NCBI GenBank assembly: GCA_022641835.1
Contig: CP048718.1
Location: 930,001 to 994,000 of the forward strand
Direction: 5' to 3'
Length of the DNA stretch: 64,000 bases
From: Petasospora fabianii
Taxonomy: Eukaryota; Ascomycota; Saccharomycetes; Phaffomycetales; Wickerhamomycetaceae
Of this stretch, positions 10,018 through 18,190 are shown one piece after another. The stretch's first letter is position 1, and every line of letters starts with the position of its first letter. The position numbers and the translations under genes are program-made. The notes beneath the pieces were generated by a model. That model made no database searches, was not told the origin of the DNA, and saw only the letters and a program-made list of their open reading frames with translations.

Positions 10018-11223
10018 TTATAGAGGCGAAGTTATCTCCTTCTTATGCTTAATCAAGTTTAATAGTGTTCCCAATGTAAAGATTCTTCCGCTGATTGCCG
10101 AGATCTCAACATTCTTCAATTCAAAATCAACATAATGATCTTTAAGATAGTTTAACTTTAACAATCTTGCAAGTAAGAAAGCAGTAATTTGAACCACCAT
10201 GATACCACAATCACTTCCATTAATTTGTTGTGGAGTATCCATGATTTTGACCTCGAATGTTGTATTCTTACCATAGTATTTCTCCATATTAGAGATTACA
10301 CGTTTAGCTTCTCTCTCATTTGAATGACCAAGTGTATCAAAGACATATGCAGTTTCATCAAGGATACTAATGACAACGAGAGACCAATGAAGACCTCCAC
10401 CAACATTTTCAGGATCAAAATTGTCATTAACTGGTAAGAAGATAAATTTAGCATTATCAAGTTGTGGTATAACTCCTTGAGTACGTAAAAGATGTGGCTC
10501 ATCACTAATGGCGATCATAAATACCAAAGAAGGTCTTATTAGCTGAATTGATTGCGTCACAAGTTTATCATATTTGGATAACTGATATCTTTCAAGGTAT
10601 TCATAGATAAAGGAAATATTGTTATCAGATAGCCATTCATCATCTTTCAAGTTATCAATATCATCTTTATAAAGAGATATATCAAAGAATTGAAGTATCT
10701 TTGCATCTTCTCGTACTTTCTTTGCACCAAATTGAGCAATTGTATCTTTGTAAAGTCTGTTGAGTATGATGAGTTTGTTTGGGTCTGAAGGTTCATTATA
10801 ACTTGGATCATCATCTTTAGACTTCTTAGCTTTCTTCTTTGACTTGTTTGTCTCAACCACTCTCTTACCCTTTGGTTTACCCCTTGCCCTCCGTTTCATA
10901 TCCCTTATTTCCTTCTTGCTTAACTTTCCCTTCTTAGAGATAGTGTCTGTATCAGAATGATCGTCATTTGTCGATCCAGTGTGGTTTAAAGCAATCTTGG
11001 ATTCGTCAGCATACATATCACTCTGTGAGCCACTATCTGAATCTTCTCCACTTTCTTCATATGACTTATCATATGACCTTTGGTGTTCTTCATCTATAGA
11101 ACCCCAGTTGAAATGATCAAACCCATCTGTATGAATTATGGTAGACTGTTCTGTAGGTTTTGATACATCATGCCTGCTCTTGGGAATACAATATCCCTTA
11201 TACTCGTTATATATCACCGGCAT
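10018..11223 (-). CDS. Ulp1/C48-family cysteine protease resembling SENP8/DEN1 (NEDD8 protease)
   Basis: A 401-residue protein with a disordered, acidic then strongly basic N-terminal half (KKGKLSKKEIRDMKRRARGK) and a C-terminal C48 protease domain. The triad is visible: His279 in GGGLHWSLVV, Asp296 in YVFDTLG and Cys339 in NGSDCGIMVV. The region WLSDNNISFIYEYLERY and the FLPVNDN...GGGLHWSLV arrangement resemble SENP8/DEN1/Nep1-2 more than Ulp1 or Ulp2, so the probable substrate is Rub1/NEDD8 or its cullin conjugates; that is inference by memory. The frame continues a little upstream but the first ATG is at 11223 (MPVIYNEYKG). It is divergent from MET30, sharing a 321-bp promoter. Confidence 0.8.
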   Translation of the reverse strand: MPVIYNEYKGYCIPKSRHDVSKPTEQSTIIHTDGFDHFNWGSIDEEHQRSYDKSYEESGEDSDSGSQSDMYADESKIALNHTGSTNDDHSDTDTISKKGKLSKKEIRDMKRRARGKPKGKRVVETNKSKKKAKKSKDDDPSYNEPSDPNKLIILNRLYKDTIAQFGAKKVREDAKILQFFDISLYKDDIDNLKDDEWLSDNNISFIYEYLERYQLSKYDKLVTQSIQLIRPSLVFMIAISDEPHLLRTQGVIPQLDNAKFIFLPVNDNFDPENVGGGLHWSLVVISILDETAYVFDTLGHSNEREAKRVISNMEKYYGKNTTFEVKIMDTPQQINGSDCGIMVVQITAFLLARLLKLNYLKDHYVDFELKNVEISAISGRIFTLGTLLNLIKHKKEITSPL

Positions 11224-11392
11224 GACAATCAGCTCATCCAATGAAGAAACAGTTGATCAATAGACCTAAAGTAATAATGTATAACAAACTATTATATGTC
11301 CTCCAATTGTGTATGGATATAAAACGAGTTCGCGTAAAAAATTAAAAATTAAAAAAAAAACTGAGATATGTTGCCCCTACCATAAAGTGCCA

Positions 11393-11426
11393 CACGTGTT
11401 GCCCTTACCAAAGTGCCACTGTGGCG
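11393..11426 (+). promoter_or_regulatory. Cbf1-type CACGTG and Met31/32-type CTGTGGC sites upstream of MET30
   Basis: CACGTG at 11393-11398 is followed 20 bp later by CTGTGGCG (from 11419), about 120-150 bp before the MET30 ATG. In S. cerevisiae, Met4 is recruited by Cbf1 at CACGTG and by Met31/32 at AAACTGTGGC, and MET30 is itself a Met4 target. The pair therefore suggests the same feedback loop here. Confidence 0.6.
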
Positions 11427-11544
11427 TTTTTTTAGAGGAGAAGAAAAAGAAGTCGTTATACATTTATATAGAGTATTAAAGTGTCTCTTAGACTTATTCA
11501 TAGGAGTTTGCCACTGTGTTAGAGTTATCAAACACATAAGAACA

Positions 11545-13458
11545 ATGGTTCAACAGAATGACGCGTCAGCGTCTCATCGGGGTCATATGGATCTTGCCCT
11601 ATCATGTGTAACGGACATTAGAGATAAGTTTAAAGCTGTTAAGGAGTCAGATGATCAAGAGAATCGTGTTAATGAAAGTGCTATTGCTGATGATGATGTT
11701 GAAGTTGATCATAATGAAACAGATGGTCTGGGTCCACTACCTGAACGTTTTAGTGATAAACTACCAGTTTATGATATGAGTCTTATCCCCGCTGATAACT
11801 TTCACAAGTTTTGTTATCGTCATAATCCAGATGTTAAGTGTAATAAGCAAACAGATGCTAATAAGATGACACAATTACAACAAGATCTTGAAGCAACTCC
11901 ACGTGCAGATCGTGAACAGATTAATCAAGTTTGGTCAATCTTTGGTGCTGCAAATACTCATAAGAGAAACTTGATACTTCAAGGTATCCTAACACAATGT
12001 TGTTTCCCACAACTTTCATTCATATCTCAAGAAGTTTCATCTTTGATTAGAATCGATTTCATCTCTACTTTACCAATAGAGTTATCACTCAAGATCTTAT
12101 GTTATCTCGATTGTACCTCTCTGTGTAATGCTGCCCAAGTGTCCAAAGGGTGGAAGAAACTTGCAGATGATGATCGTGTTTGGCATCATATGTGTGAACA
12201 ACATATTGATCGTAAATGTCCAAATTGTGGTTGGGGTTTACCATTAATGCATATGAAAAGAGCTCGTGAGATTGAATTATCTCCACCTTCAAATGAAGTT
12301 ACATTAGCTGGTCCATATGGAGGTACACCACAACCAAAGAGAAGAAGACTTTCTAATCAAACCGTGGAAAAAGGTATGAGAAAGACAAGACCTTGGAAAG
12401 TTGTCTATATGGAAAGATTCAAAGTTGAAAGAAATTGGAGAAAGGGAACATATAAGATGAGAGAATTTGATGGTCATTCAGATGGTGTCTTAACTCTTAA
12501 GTTTGATCATAAGTATATGTTCACAGGATCATATGATACTACAGTGAAGATATGGGATGTTAACACTGGTAAACTATTAAGATCTCTGGAATCTCATACA
12601 GCAGCTGTTAAGACACTTGCATTTGATGAACAAAAAGTCATTACGGGGTCATTGGATAACACTATAAAAGTTTGGAATTATCATACTGGTCAATGTTTAT
12701 CAACTTATCGTGGTCATCATGATAGTGTTCTAAGTGTTGATTTCTATAAGAAATCTATTGTAAGTGGTTCAGCTGATAACAGCATCAAAGTTTGGAATGT
12801 TGAACTCAGAACTTGTTATGCAATGAGAGGTCATACCGAAGCTGTCAATTGTGTTAAGATTCATCCACAGAGTATGACTGTTTTCAGTGCTTCTGATGAT
12901 TCAACAGTGAGAATGTGGGATTTAAATGATAACTCATGTCTTAAAGTGTTTAGAGGTCATGTTGGTGAAGTTCAAAAAGTTATCCCATTATCACTTTCAA
13001 AGGATTATGATCTATTAGTTGATGCTGATGATGAAGAGAAGAAGACTGATGAAGACCAGGAAGAAGAACAACAAGAGGAACAACAAGAAGAAGAAGAACA
13101 AGATGATAATGTTACCGGTATTGATTACTCAGATCCATCAAGAGTTTACCCCAACTATATCCTAACAGCTTCACTTGATAACACTATTAAGCTTTGGGAT
13201 GTTAAGACAGGTAAATGTGTTAGAACACAATTTGGTCATGTTGAAGGTATTTGGGATATTGCAGCTGATACTTTCCGTATAGTAAGTGGTGCTCATGATA
13301 GATTTGTTAAGATTTGGGATCTTCAGAGTGGTAAGTGTATGCACACTTTCCCTGGTCATTCAAGTCCTGTTACTTGTGTCGGTTTAGGTGATTCAAATTT
13401 TGCTAGTGCTGATGAAGATGGTAAAGTACGTATGTTCAGCTTTGATAACTTTGATTGA
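11545..13458 (+). CDS. MET30: F-box/WD40 subunit of SCF-Met30 ubiquitin ligase
   Basis: A 637-residue substrate receptor that would mark Met4 for ubiquitination and so switch off sulfur-assimilation genes. An F-box lies at about residues 167-215 (DFISTLPIELSLKILCYLD), followed directly by the Met30 hallmark CEQHIDRKCPNCGWGLP. A WD40 propeller runs from about residue 309 to the end, with at least seven repeats of the GHxxxV...SxDxTIKVWD type. An acidic Glu/Gln insert sits inside the propeller at about residues 492-520. The frame is open upstream to 11413 without an ATG; 11545 is the first ATG. It is divergent from the DEN1-like protease. Confidence 0.93.
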   Translation: MVQQNDASASHRGHMDLALSCVTDIRDKFKAVKESDDQENRVNESAIADDDVEVDHNETDGLGPLPERFSDKLPVYDMSLIPADNFHKFCYRHNPDVKCNKQTDANKMTQLQQDLEATPRADREQINQVWSIFGAANTHKRNLILQGILTQCCFPQLSFISQEVSSLIRIDFISTLPIELSLKILCYLDCTSLCNAAQVSKGWKKLADDDRVWHHMCEQHIDRKCPNCGWGLPLMHMKRAREIELSPPSNEVTLAGPYGGTPQPKRRRLSNQTVEKGMRKTRPWKVVYMERFKVERNWRKGTYKMREFDGHSDGVLTLKFDHKYMFTGSYDTTVKIWDVNTGKLLRSLESHTAAVKTLAFDEQKVITGSLDNTIKVWNYHTGQCLSTYRGHHDSVLSVDFYKKSIVSGSADNSIKVWNVELRTCYAMRGHTEAVNCVKIHPQSMTVFSASDDSTVRMWDLNDNSCLKVFRGHVGEVQKVIPLSLSKDYDLLVDADDEEKKTDEDQEEEQQEEQQEEEEQDDNVTGIDYSDPSRVYPNYILTASLDNTIKLWDVKTGKCVRTQFGHVEGIWDIAADTFRIVSGAHDRFVKIWDLQSGKCMHTFPGHSSPVTCVGLGDSNFASADEDGKVRMFSFDNFD

Positions 13459-13952
13459 TTGATTGTTTATTTGGTTTGTTATGTTGCTAAGGTGTTACTG
13501 TTATTGCTAATTGCTATTGTTTGTTGTTATTGTTCATGGCTATGGGTAATGGATACCCTAAAGACCTTTGGCTTATGTTTCTATAGTGGGTTTGTACTAT
13601 CATTGCATGTTTATGTTAGTAAGAGATTACGTAATATGGTTTTATGTTTAGTAAGAGATTACGTAATACGGTTTATGACTATGACTCTATTCACTAGATC
13701 ATATAACTCCACCTTATAAGCAATACATTGCTTGATAATATCTTTATCTTTATCTTTATCTCTATAGGTCATCTTATGCTCATCGTGTTGAATCATCCTT
13801 GGGTGAAAAAGCGACAAGTATTTAACTGTAAAGGCTGCGCCTCAACCTTCGCAATGGACATAAACAAATAAACATCTGTTGTTCTTTCAACCCATATATC
13901 ATCAATAGTCACAGAGACTCATTACTAACAGTAGTAAGAGAAGGTATCAACT
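13459..13952. other. Intergenic span, nothing seen
   Basis: Contains a duplicated AGTAAGAGATTACGTAATA word (13618 and 13650) and TTATCTTTATCT runs (13740-13765). A TACTAACAG word at 13924 lies in the leader of the next gene but has no matching donor that I could find. Confidence 0.5.
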
Positions 13953-15098
13953 ATGTCAACATATGCCCCAATTGTGACTTCTTTGCAGTCACAATTGGCT
14001 TCTTTAACTTCTGTTATAGCAACAGAGACCAATACTCATAAGTTCCTCCAAGAATCTCGATCAATAGAGTACGCTGTTGCTTCTTTACAACAGATATCTG
14101 CTTCTCAAGTGTTGCTTACTGCTTCAGACTCCTCAGTATCAGCATCAGCAACTGCAGGGTTAAGTCATGCTTCCGAAGTATTGTCATCTCTGTCCAAAGC
14201 TGATAACATCTATGGTATGGATCCAAGTCTTGGTGGTAATGTCGCTATGACTATTATAATGGGTATTTTCTTTATTGCACATACAAGTATGGGTTGGTTT
14301 TATCAAACTTGGTGGTTTGGAATCTCTTATTTCCTTGGTTCTGCCCTTGAGATGATTGGATACATTGGCAGGAGTGTATCTGCTGGAGACTCTGATAACA
14401 AAGATGCATATATGGTACAAATTGTTTGTTTAACAATTGCACCGTGTTTCATAATGGCTGGTATCTATTTCCTATTAGCACAATTTGTTATGGTTTATGG
14501 ACAAAAATATGCCATACTTAAACCAATTTGGTATTCATACATCTTCATTGCTTGTGATATTGTATCGTTATTGGTTCAAGGTACAGGTGGTGGTATCGCA
14601 TCAGCTGCTGCCAAAAGATATGAATCTGGTCAAACTGGTACAGATATAATGGTTGGTGGGTTAGCATTCCAAGTTGTTAGTATGAGTGTCTTCCTATTGA
14701 TGTATGGACACTTCTTTTGGAAGATTAAGTATTTGAGACCTGGTTTCAAAGAGATGGAGAATCAATTCCCCGAGGAGTTTGCCTCGATTAGAGCTAAACC
14801 AAGTTTTAAATGGTTCCCTCTTGTTGTATTCCTTGGAACTATATTCGTTTATGTTAGATCTATTTATCGTGTTGTGGAACTTTCTGAAGGTTGGAAGGGT
14901 TATTTAATGATTCATGAGATTTACTTTATGATACTTGATGCTCTAATGATGGCACTTACATGTTTGATATTCATTCCATTCCATCCAGGTATCATGATTG
15001 GTAAAGGTTCTATTGCTGTACCTGGTACTAAGAAGTATAAGAGACTTGAGAGAGAGAAACATGTTCAAGAACAAACAGATGATAAATCTGATGTTTGA
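13953..15098 (+). CDS. RTA1-family seven-helix membrane protein (copy D)
   Basis: A 381-residue RTA1-family protein with the long Ser/Thr/Ala-rich N-terminal region (about 90 residues), seven hydrophobic segments, TIAPCFIMAGIYFLLAQ and YRVVELSEGWKGYL, and a charged tail (KRLEREKHVQEQTDDK). It is the fourth member of the family in 14 kb and is clearly distinct in sequence from the A/B pair. The start is the first ATG. Likely a lipid or xenobiotic translocator of the plasma membrane or vacuole; the substrate is unknown. Confidence 0.9.
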   Translation: MSTYAPIVTSLQSQLASLTSVIATETNTHKFLQESRSIEYAVASLQQISASQVLLTASDSSVSASATAGLSHASEVLSSLSKADNIYGMDPSLGGNVAMTIIMGIFFIAHTSMGWFYQTWWFGISYFLGSALEMIGYIGRSVSAGDSDNKDAYMVQIVCLTIAPCFIMAGIYFLLAQFVMVYGQKYAILKPIWYSYIFIACDIVSLLVQGTGGGIASAAAKRYESGQTGTDIMVGGLAFQVVSMSVFLLMYGHFFWKIKYLRPGFKEMENQFPEEFASIRAKPSFKWFPLVVFLGTIFVYVRSIYRVVELSEGWKGYLMIHEIYFMILDALMMALTCLIFIPFHPGIMIGKGSIAVPGTKKYKRLEREKHVQEQTDDKSDV

Positions 15099-15164
15099 TG
15101 TTAAGTCAATACTACAAATCAATCATGATATCATAACTATGTACATTGTCTTATAGATCAAAGC

Positions 15165-16010
15165 TTAACGCCCCAAGTTCAATAACAAACTGTTAGAGTT
15201 GGACTTTGCTTGTTCATCACTTGCACCACTTGGTAAATAAGTGATGTTACTAGAAGCAGAAAGAGTTTGAGCAATCTCCTTAGAAGCTTCGATTCTTCTA
15301 ATAAGCAAAAGACCATCACCAGCCTTATCTAATGCCTTAGAAATGAATTCAGCAGCCTCGGCTTCACCTTCAGCTCTAATAACTGAAGCTTGTCTCTCTT
15401 GCTCAGCTTTTTCAACAACAAACTTGGCTCTCTCGGCATCCTGTTGAGCAATTTGCTTTTGTTCAACGGCCTTTGTGAACTCTTTACCAAACGTGAGATG
15501 TGTAATGGAGACATCTTCAAGTTTTATAGAGAATTCCTTTGCACGTTCACTAAGTTCTTGTCTGATTCTAGCAGAGACAACTTCTCTTTGTGTGATCAAT
15601 TCAGCTGCATCAAACTGGGCAACAATGGACTTAAGCACTTCGTTACCAATAGATGGTAAGACCCTTTCATCATAATCAAGACCCAAATTTTGATAAATAT
15701 TTGGTAATTTTGGAACATCTGGTCTATGAAGAACTCTAAGTGTTAAGGAAACCATTTGTAAATCCTTGGTACCAGTGTTTGAAGAGATGTTTTTTGGTCT
15801 AGTACGAACATCAAACACAATAGCCTTCTGTAACCATGGAACAAGGAAGTGTGTACCTTCACCAATTACTTTTTGTTGAACACCTGAAAGACGATCAAAG
15901 ATCACAGCACGAGAACCTCCCTTAACATCATACATGGAGTATTGAGCAGCGGAAACGGCAATACCTGCCGGAATGGCAATCTTAGCAATGAAATCAGCAG
16001 CTCTAGACAT
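15165..16010 (-). CDS. PHB1: Prohibitin 1
   Basis: A 281-residue prohibitin that assembles with Phb2 into the large ring complex of the mitochondrial inner membrane and acts as a chaperone and scaffold for m-AAA protease substrates. An uncleaved hydrophobic anchor lies near the N-terminus ([19 protein letters not shown]). The SPFH domain follows from about residue 27 ([14 protein letters not shown]), with the conserved [10 protein letters not shown], then a C-terminal coiled coil ([20 protein letters not shown]). The length matches the family. It is divergent from PEX4 with 242 bp between the starts. Confidence 0.96.
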   Translation of the reverse strand: MSRAADFIAKIAIPAGIAVSAAQYSMYDVKGGSRAVIFDRLSGVQQKVIGEGTHFLVPWLQKAIVFDVRTRPKNISSNTGTKDLQMVSLTLRVLHRPDVPKLPNIYQNLGLDYDERVLPSIGNEVLKSIVAQFDAAELITQREVVSARIRQELSERAKEFSIKLEDVSITHLTFGKEFTKAVEQKQIAQQDAERAKFVVEKAEQERQASVIRAEGEAEAAEFISKALDKAGDGLLLIRRIEASKEIAQTLSASSNITYLPSGASDEQAKSNSNSLLLNLGR

Positions 16011-16252
16011 ATCTGGAAGAGATAGACCAATTGATATAGGGTTAGTTGGAATATACCTCTGTATAAAAGACCCACTTAGAGTGGCGACTTGTCAAAGTCG
16101 TATTCAAATTATGGTCAAAGGAGTTTTCGCGATTTGCGCGAACTCATTCTATTCGCGAACTTCAAAGGAGTTCATCTTTTGATCATTCAATGACGCGTCT
16201 TATCAATAGTGTTTTTGTTTATGGAGTATAAGTAATAGTAAGAGTAAGAGGT

Positions 16253-16720
16253 ATGGCCACTAAAAGATTGATGAAGGAGTACTCTTCTATACAGAAGGAG
16301 CTCAAGACCAACACTGAGTATAAAAACATCCTTTCATTAGAACCACAAGGTGATCTATTTAGTTGGAAAGCTATTATCAAAGGTCCACATAATTCACCTT
16401 TTGAACAAGGTCAATGGGGGATGGATATTAGTATCCCTTCTAATTATCCAATTCAACCTCCAAAGATCACGTTTACAAATCGTATATGTCATCCAAATGT
16501 CAATTTTACAACGGGGGAGATATGTCTTGATATCTTACAGAATCAATGGACACCAGCTTGGTCACTCTTATCAACAATGATTGCCATTATTTTACTATTA
16601 CAAGATCCAGAACCTAATAGTCCATTGAACATTGATGTATCAAATCTATTAAAGAGTGGAGATACAAAGGGTTATAATGGATTGATTAAGTATTATACTC
16701 ATAAATATGCTGTGAAGTGA
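16253..16720 (+). CDS. PEX4: Peroxisomal ubiquitin-conjugating enzyme Pex4
   Basis: A 155-residue E2 enzyme consisting of the UBC fold alone. It has the HPN motif (CHPNVNF) and the active-site cysteine at residue 91 in TGEICLDILQNQW. The TPAWSLLSTM segment and the short C-terminal KGYNGLIKYYTHKYA fit Pex4/Ubc10, which monoubiquitinates the import receptor Pex5 on the peroxisome with Pex22 as anchor. Other E2s of this size are possible, but this C-terminus argues against Ubc4/5 and Ubc9. The start is the first ATG. Confidence 0.85.
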   Translation: MATKRLMKEYSSIQKELKTNTEYKNILSLEPQGDLFSWKAIIKGPHNSPFEQGQWGMDISIPSNYPIQPPKITFTNRICHPNVNFTTGEICLDILQNQWTPAWSLLSTMIAIILLLQDPEPNSPLNIDVSNLLKSGDTKGYNGLIKYYTHKYAVK

Positions 16721-16734
16721 TACCATACTGATAC

Positions 16735-16970
16735 TGATACCTCTACCTCTACCTCTACCTCTGACACTTTGATACTTCTGATATCTTGAGTTATGTTATA
16801 AGAGACTACGATATGCCTTATGAATCAAACTATGCTTTAACATGTTCTTTGTATCAACATATGTGTAGCTATGTATTGTAAATTAGAAGTCATGATCAAC
16901 ATATCAACATATGATCAACATATGAGATAACAAAGAAGTAAACCAAACCAAACCAAACCAAACCAAACAC
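16735..16970. repeat. Short TACCTC and ACCAA tandem runs
   Basis: Between the convergent PEX4 and Pet20-like genes: four copies of TACCTC (about 16738-16762), repeated ATCAACATATG words (16855-16925) and five copies of ACCAA with an extra base (16940-16967). Simple-sequence DNA in a 3' intergenic region. Confidence 0.7.
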
Positions 16971-16974
16971 CCCA

Positions 16975-17613
16975 TTACTTTCTAAATTGTAAAATGAACT
17001 CATAAACATCCTTTGACAATCTTTCCATCTCCTTTTGCTCCTTTCGACTCTTTGCACCTAATCTAATCTCATTACCAGGTTCCTGAGGACTGTGGAATGG
17101 AACTAACTTATCAACAACAAATTGAGGTACTTTACTATAATCATCAAAAGTTTCAAGTTTACATGCAGACATATTCCAAGATAAAGGTATCGTTGGTGTC
17201 TTCTTGGTCTTGGTCACTGGACGACGTAATGGTGTCAAGACAGGTCTGAATCCACCATAAAAGATATCATTTCTTAAGGCATTTTGATCAAGATGTTGTG
17301 TAGAGTTAACCGATGGTGGTGTTACAACGTATGCAAATGAGTTTGTAATAGTGGAGGCGTTTGACTTAACACTGATTGGCTTCTTAAGGGAACGACCATT
17401 TTTTGTACTGCGTGATGATGTAGATGCACTTGACTTAGATGCTGATTTGACGGGAGATGGTTGAGCCTCTTTACTAGCATCAGTAGTCTCCACTTCACCA
17501 TTGCTGTTGCTATTAGCGTCTTTAGTCTGGGGTGGCCAAGATGAAGATGAGTGCCATCTCTTAGTAGAGACTCTAAGAAGCATCTGTGGACGAGTAGTGA
17601 AGCTTTTAAGCAT
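16975..17613 (-). CDS. Probable mitochondrial Pet20/Sue1-family protein
   Basis: A 212-residue protein with a mitochondrial presequence-like N-terminus (MLKSFTTRPQMLLRVSTKRW: basic, no acidic residues). A Ser/Lys-rich linker reaches to about residue 85, and a C-terminal domain has FYGGFRPVLTPL, PTIPLSWNMSACKLE and KVPQFVVDKLVPF. That arrangement recalls the fungal Pet20 domain (Pet20, Sue1), linked to respiratory growth and turnover of unstable cytochrome c. The assignment is from memory of motifs and is tentative; a fungal mitoribosomal accessory protein is an alternative. Confidence 0.5.
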   Translation of the reverse strand: MLKSFTTRPQMLLRVSTKRWHSSSSWPPQTKDANSNSNGEVETTDASKEAQPSPVKSASKSSASTSSRSTKNGRSLKKPISVKSNASTITNSFAYVVTPPSVNSTQHLDQNALRNDIFYGGFRPVLTPLRRPVTKTKKTPTIPLSWNMSACKLETFDDYSKVPQFVVDKLVPFHSPQEPGNEIRLGAKSRKEQKEMERLSKDVYEFILQFRK

Positions 17614-18190
17614 GCTGAGGTATCTTTTGTCTGTGTAATCGGTATTACAAACCAGAGAGTAAAAGGTAAAAAAAAGAATAAATCAACTGATAATTGACAC
17701 CCCCTTTCCATCTATCCACCTGGGGTGACACCCTTGGTAGGGGCACGAACTCCGCGAATGGTCCGGATATCTCTATCATAGCACGTGATCCATGTGACAT
17801 CCGGTCTTCCGCGAAAAGGTTTTCTTAGCCGCTTTAAGTACATTAAAGAGACTATGAAGTCTGAAGTTATTCATTTAAAAGACGGCAGTTCATTGATACA
17901 AGTACTCTTCTTTGTTGGATTTGGAGATAAAAGCTTTCTTATCACTTCGTCATCACATATTAGGGTTTCTCTGTGCATTACAGCCAACAATTCTAACCTC
18001 ATCAGAGGTCATCTACCCGCCCCACTACATAACATATATCAACTCATTCACCATAACGCTCAAGAAAGGTAAAAAAAAGGGCTCTAAGGGCTCAAGGAAG
18101 TCCAGTTCGAGTAATACACTCACTGTGTCTGAAACACCACAACTACAATTTGGTGATTGGGATCCATTATTGACGAATTGTCAACATTAT

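Noticed and set aside
13922-13952. TACTAACAG in the leader of RTA1-like copy D as a branch site and acceptor
   Set aside because: No matching GTATGT/GTAAGT donor with an upstream coding exon; the ATG after it already gives a complete protein.
17854-18007. Upstream exon MKSEVIHLKDGSSLIQ for the large unrecognised protein
   Set aside because: Reading frame can be joined, but the donor would be GTACTC, unlike every other intron in the window.
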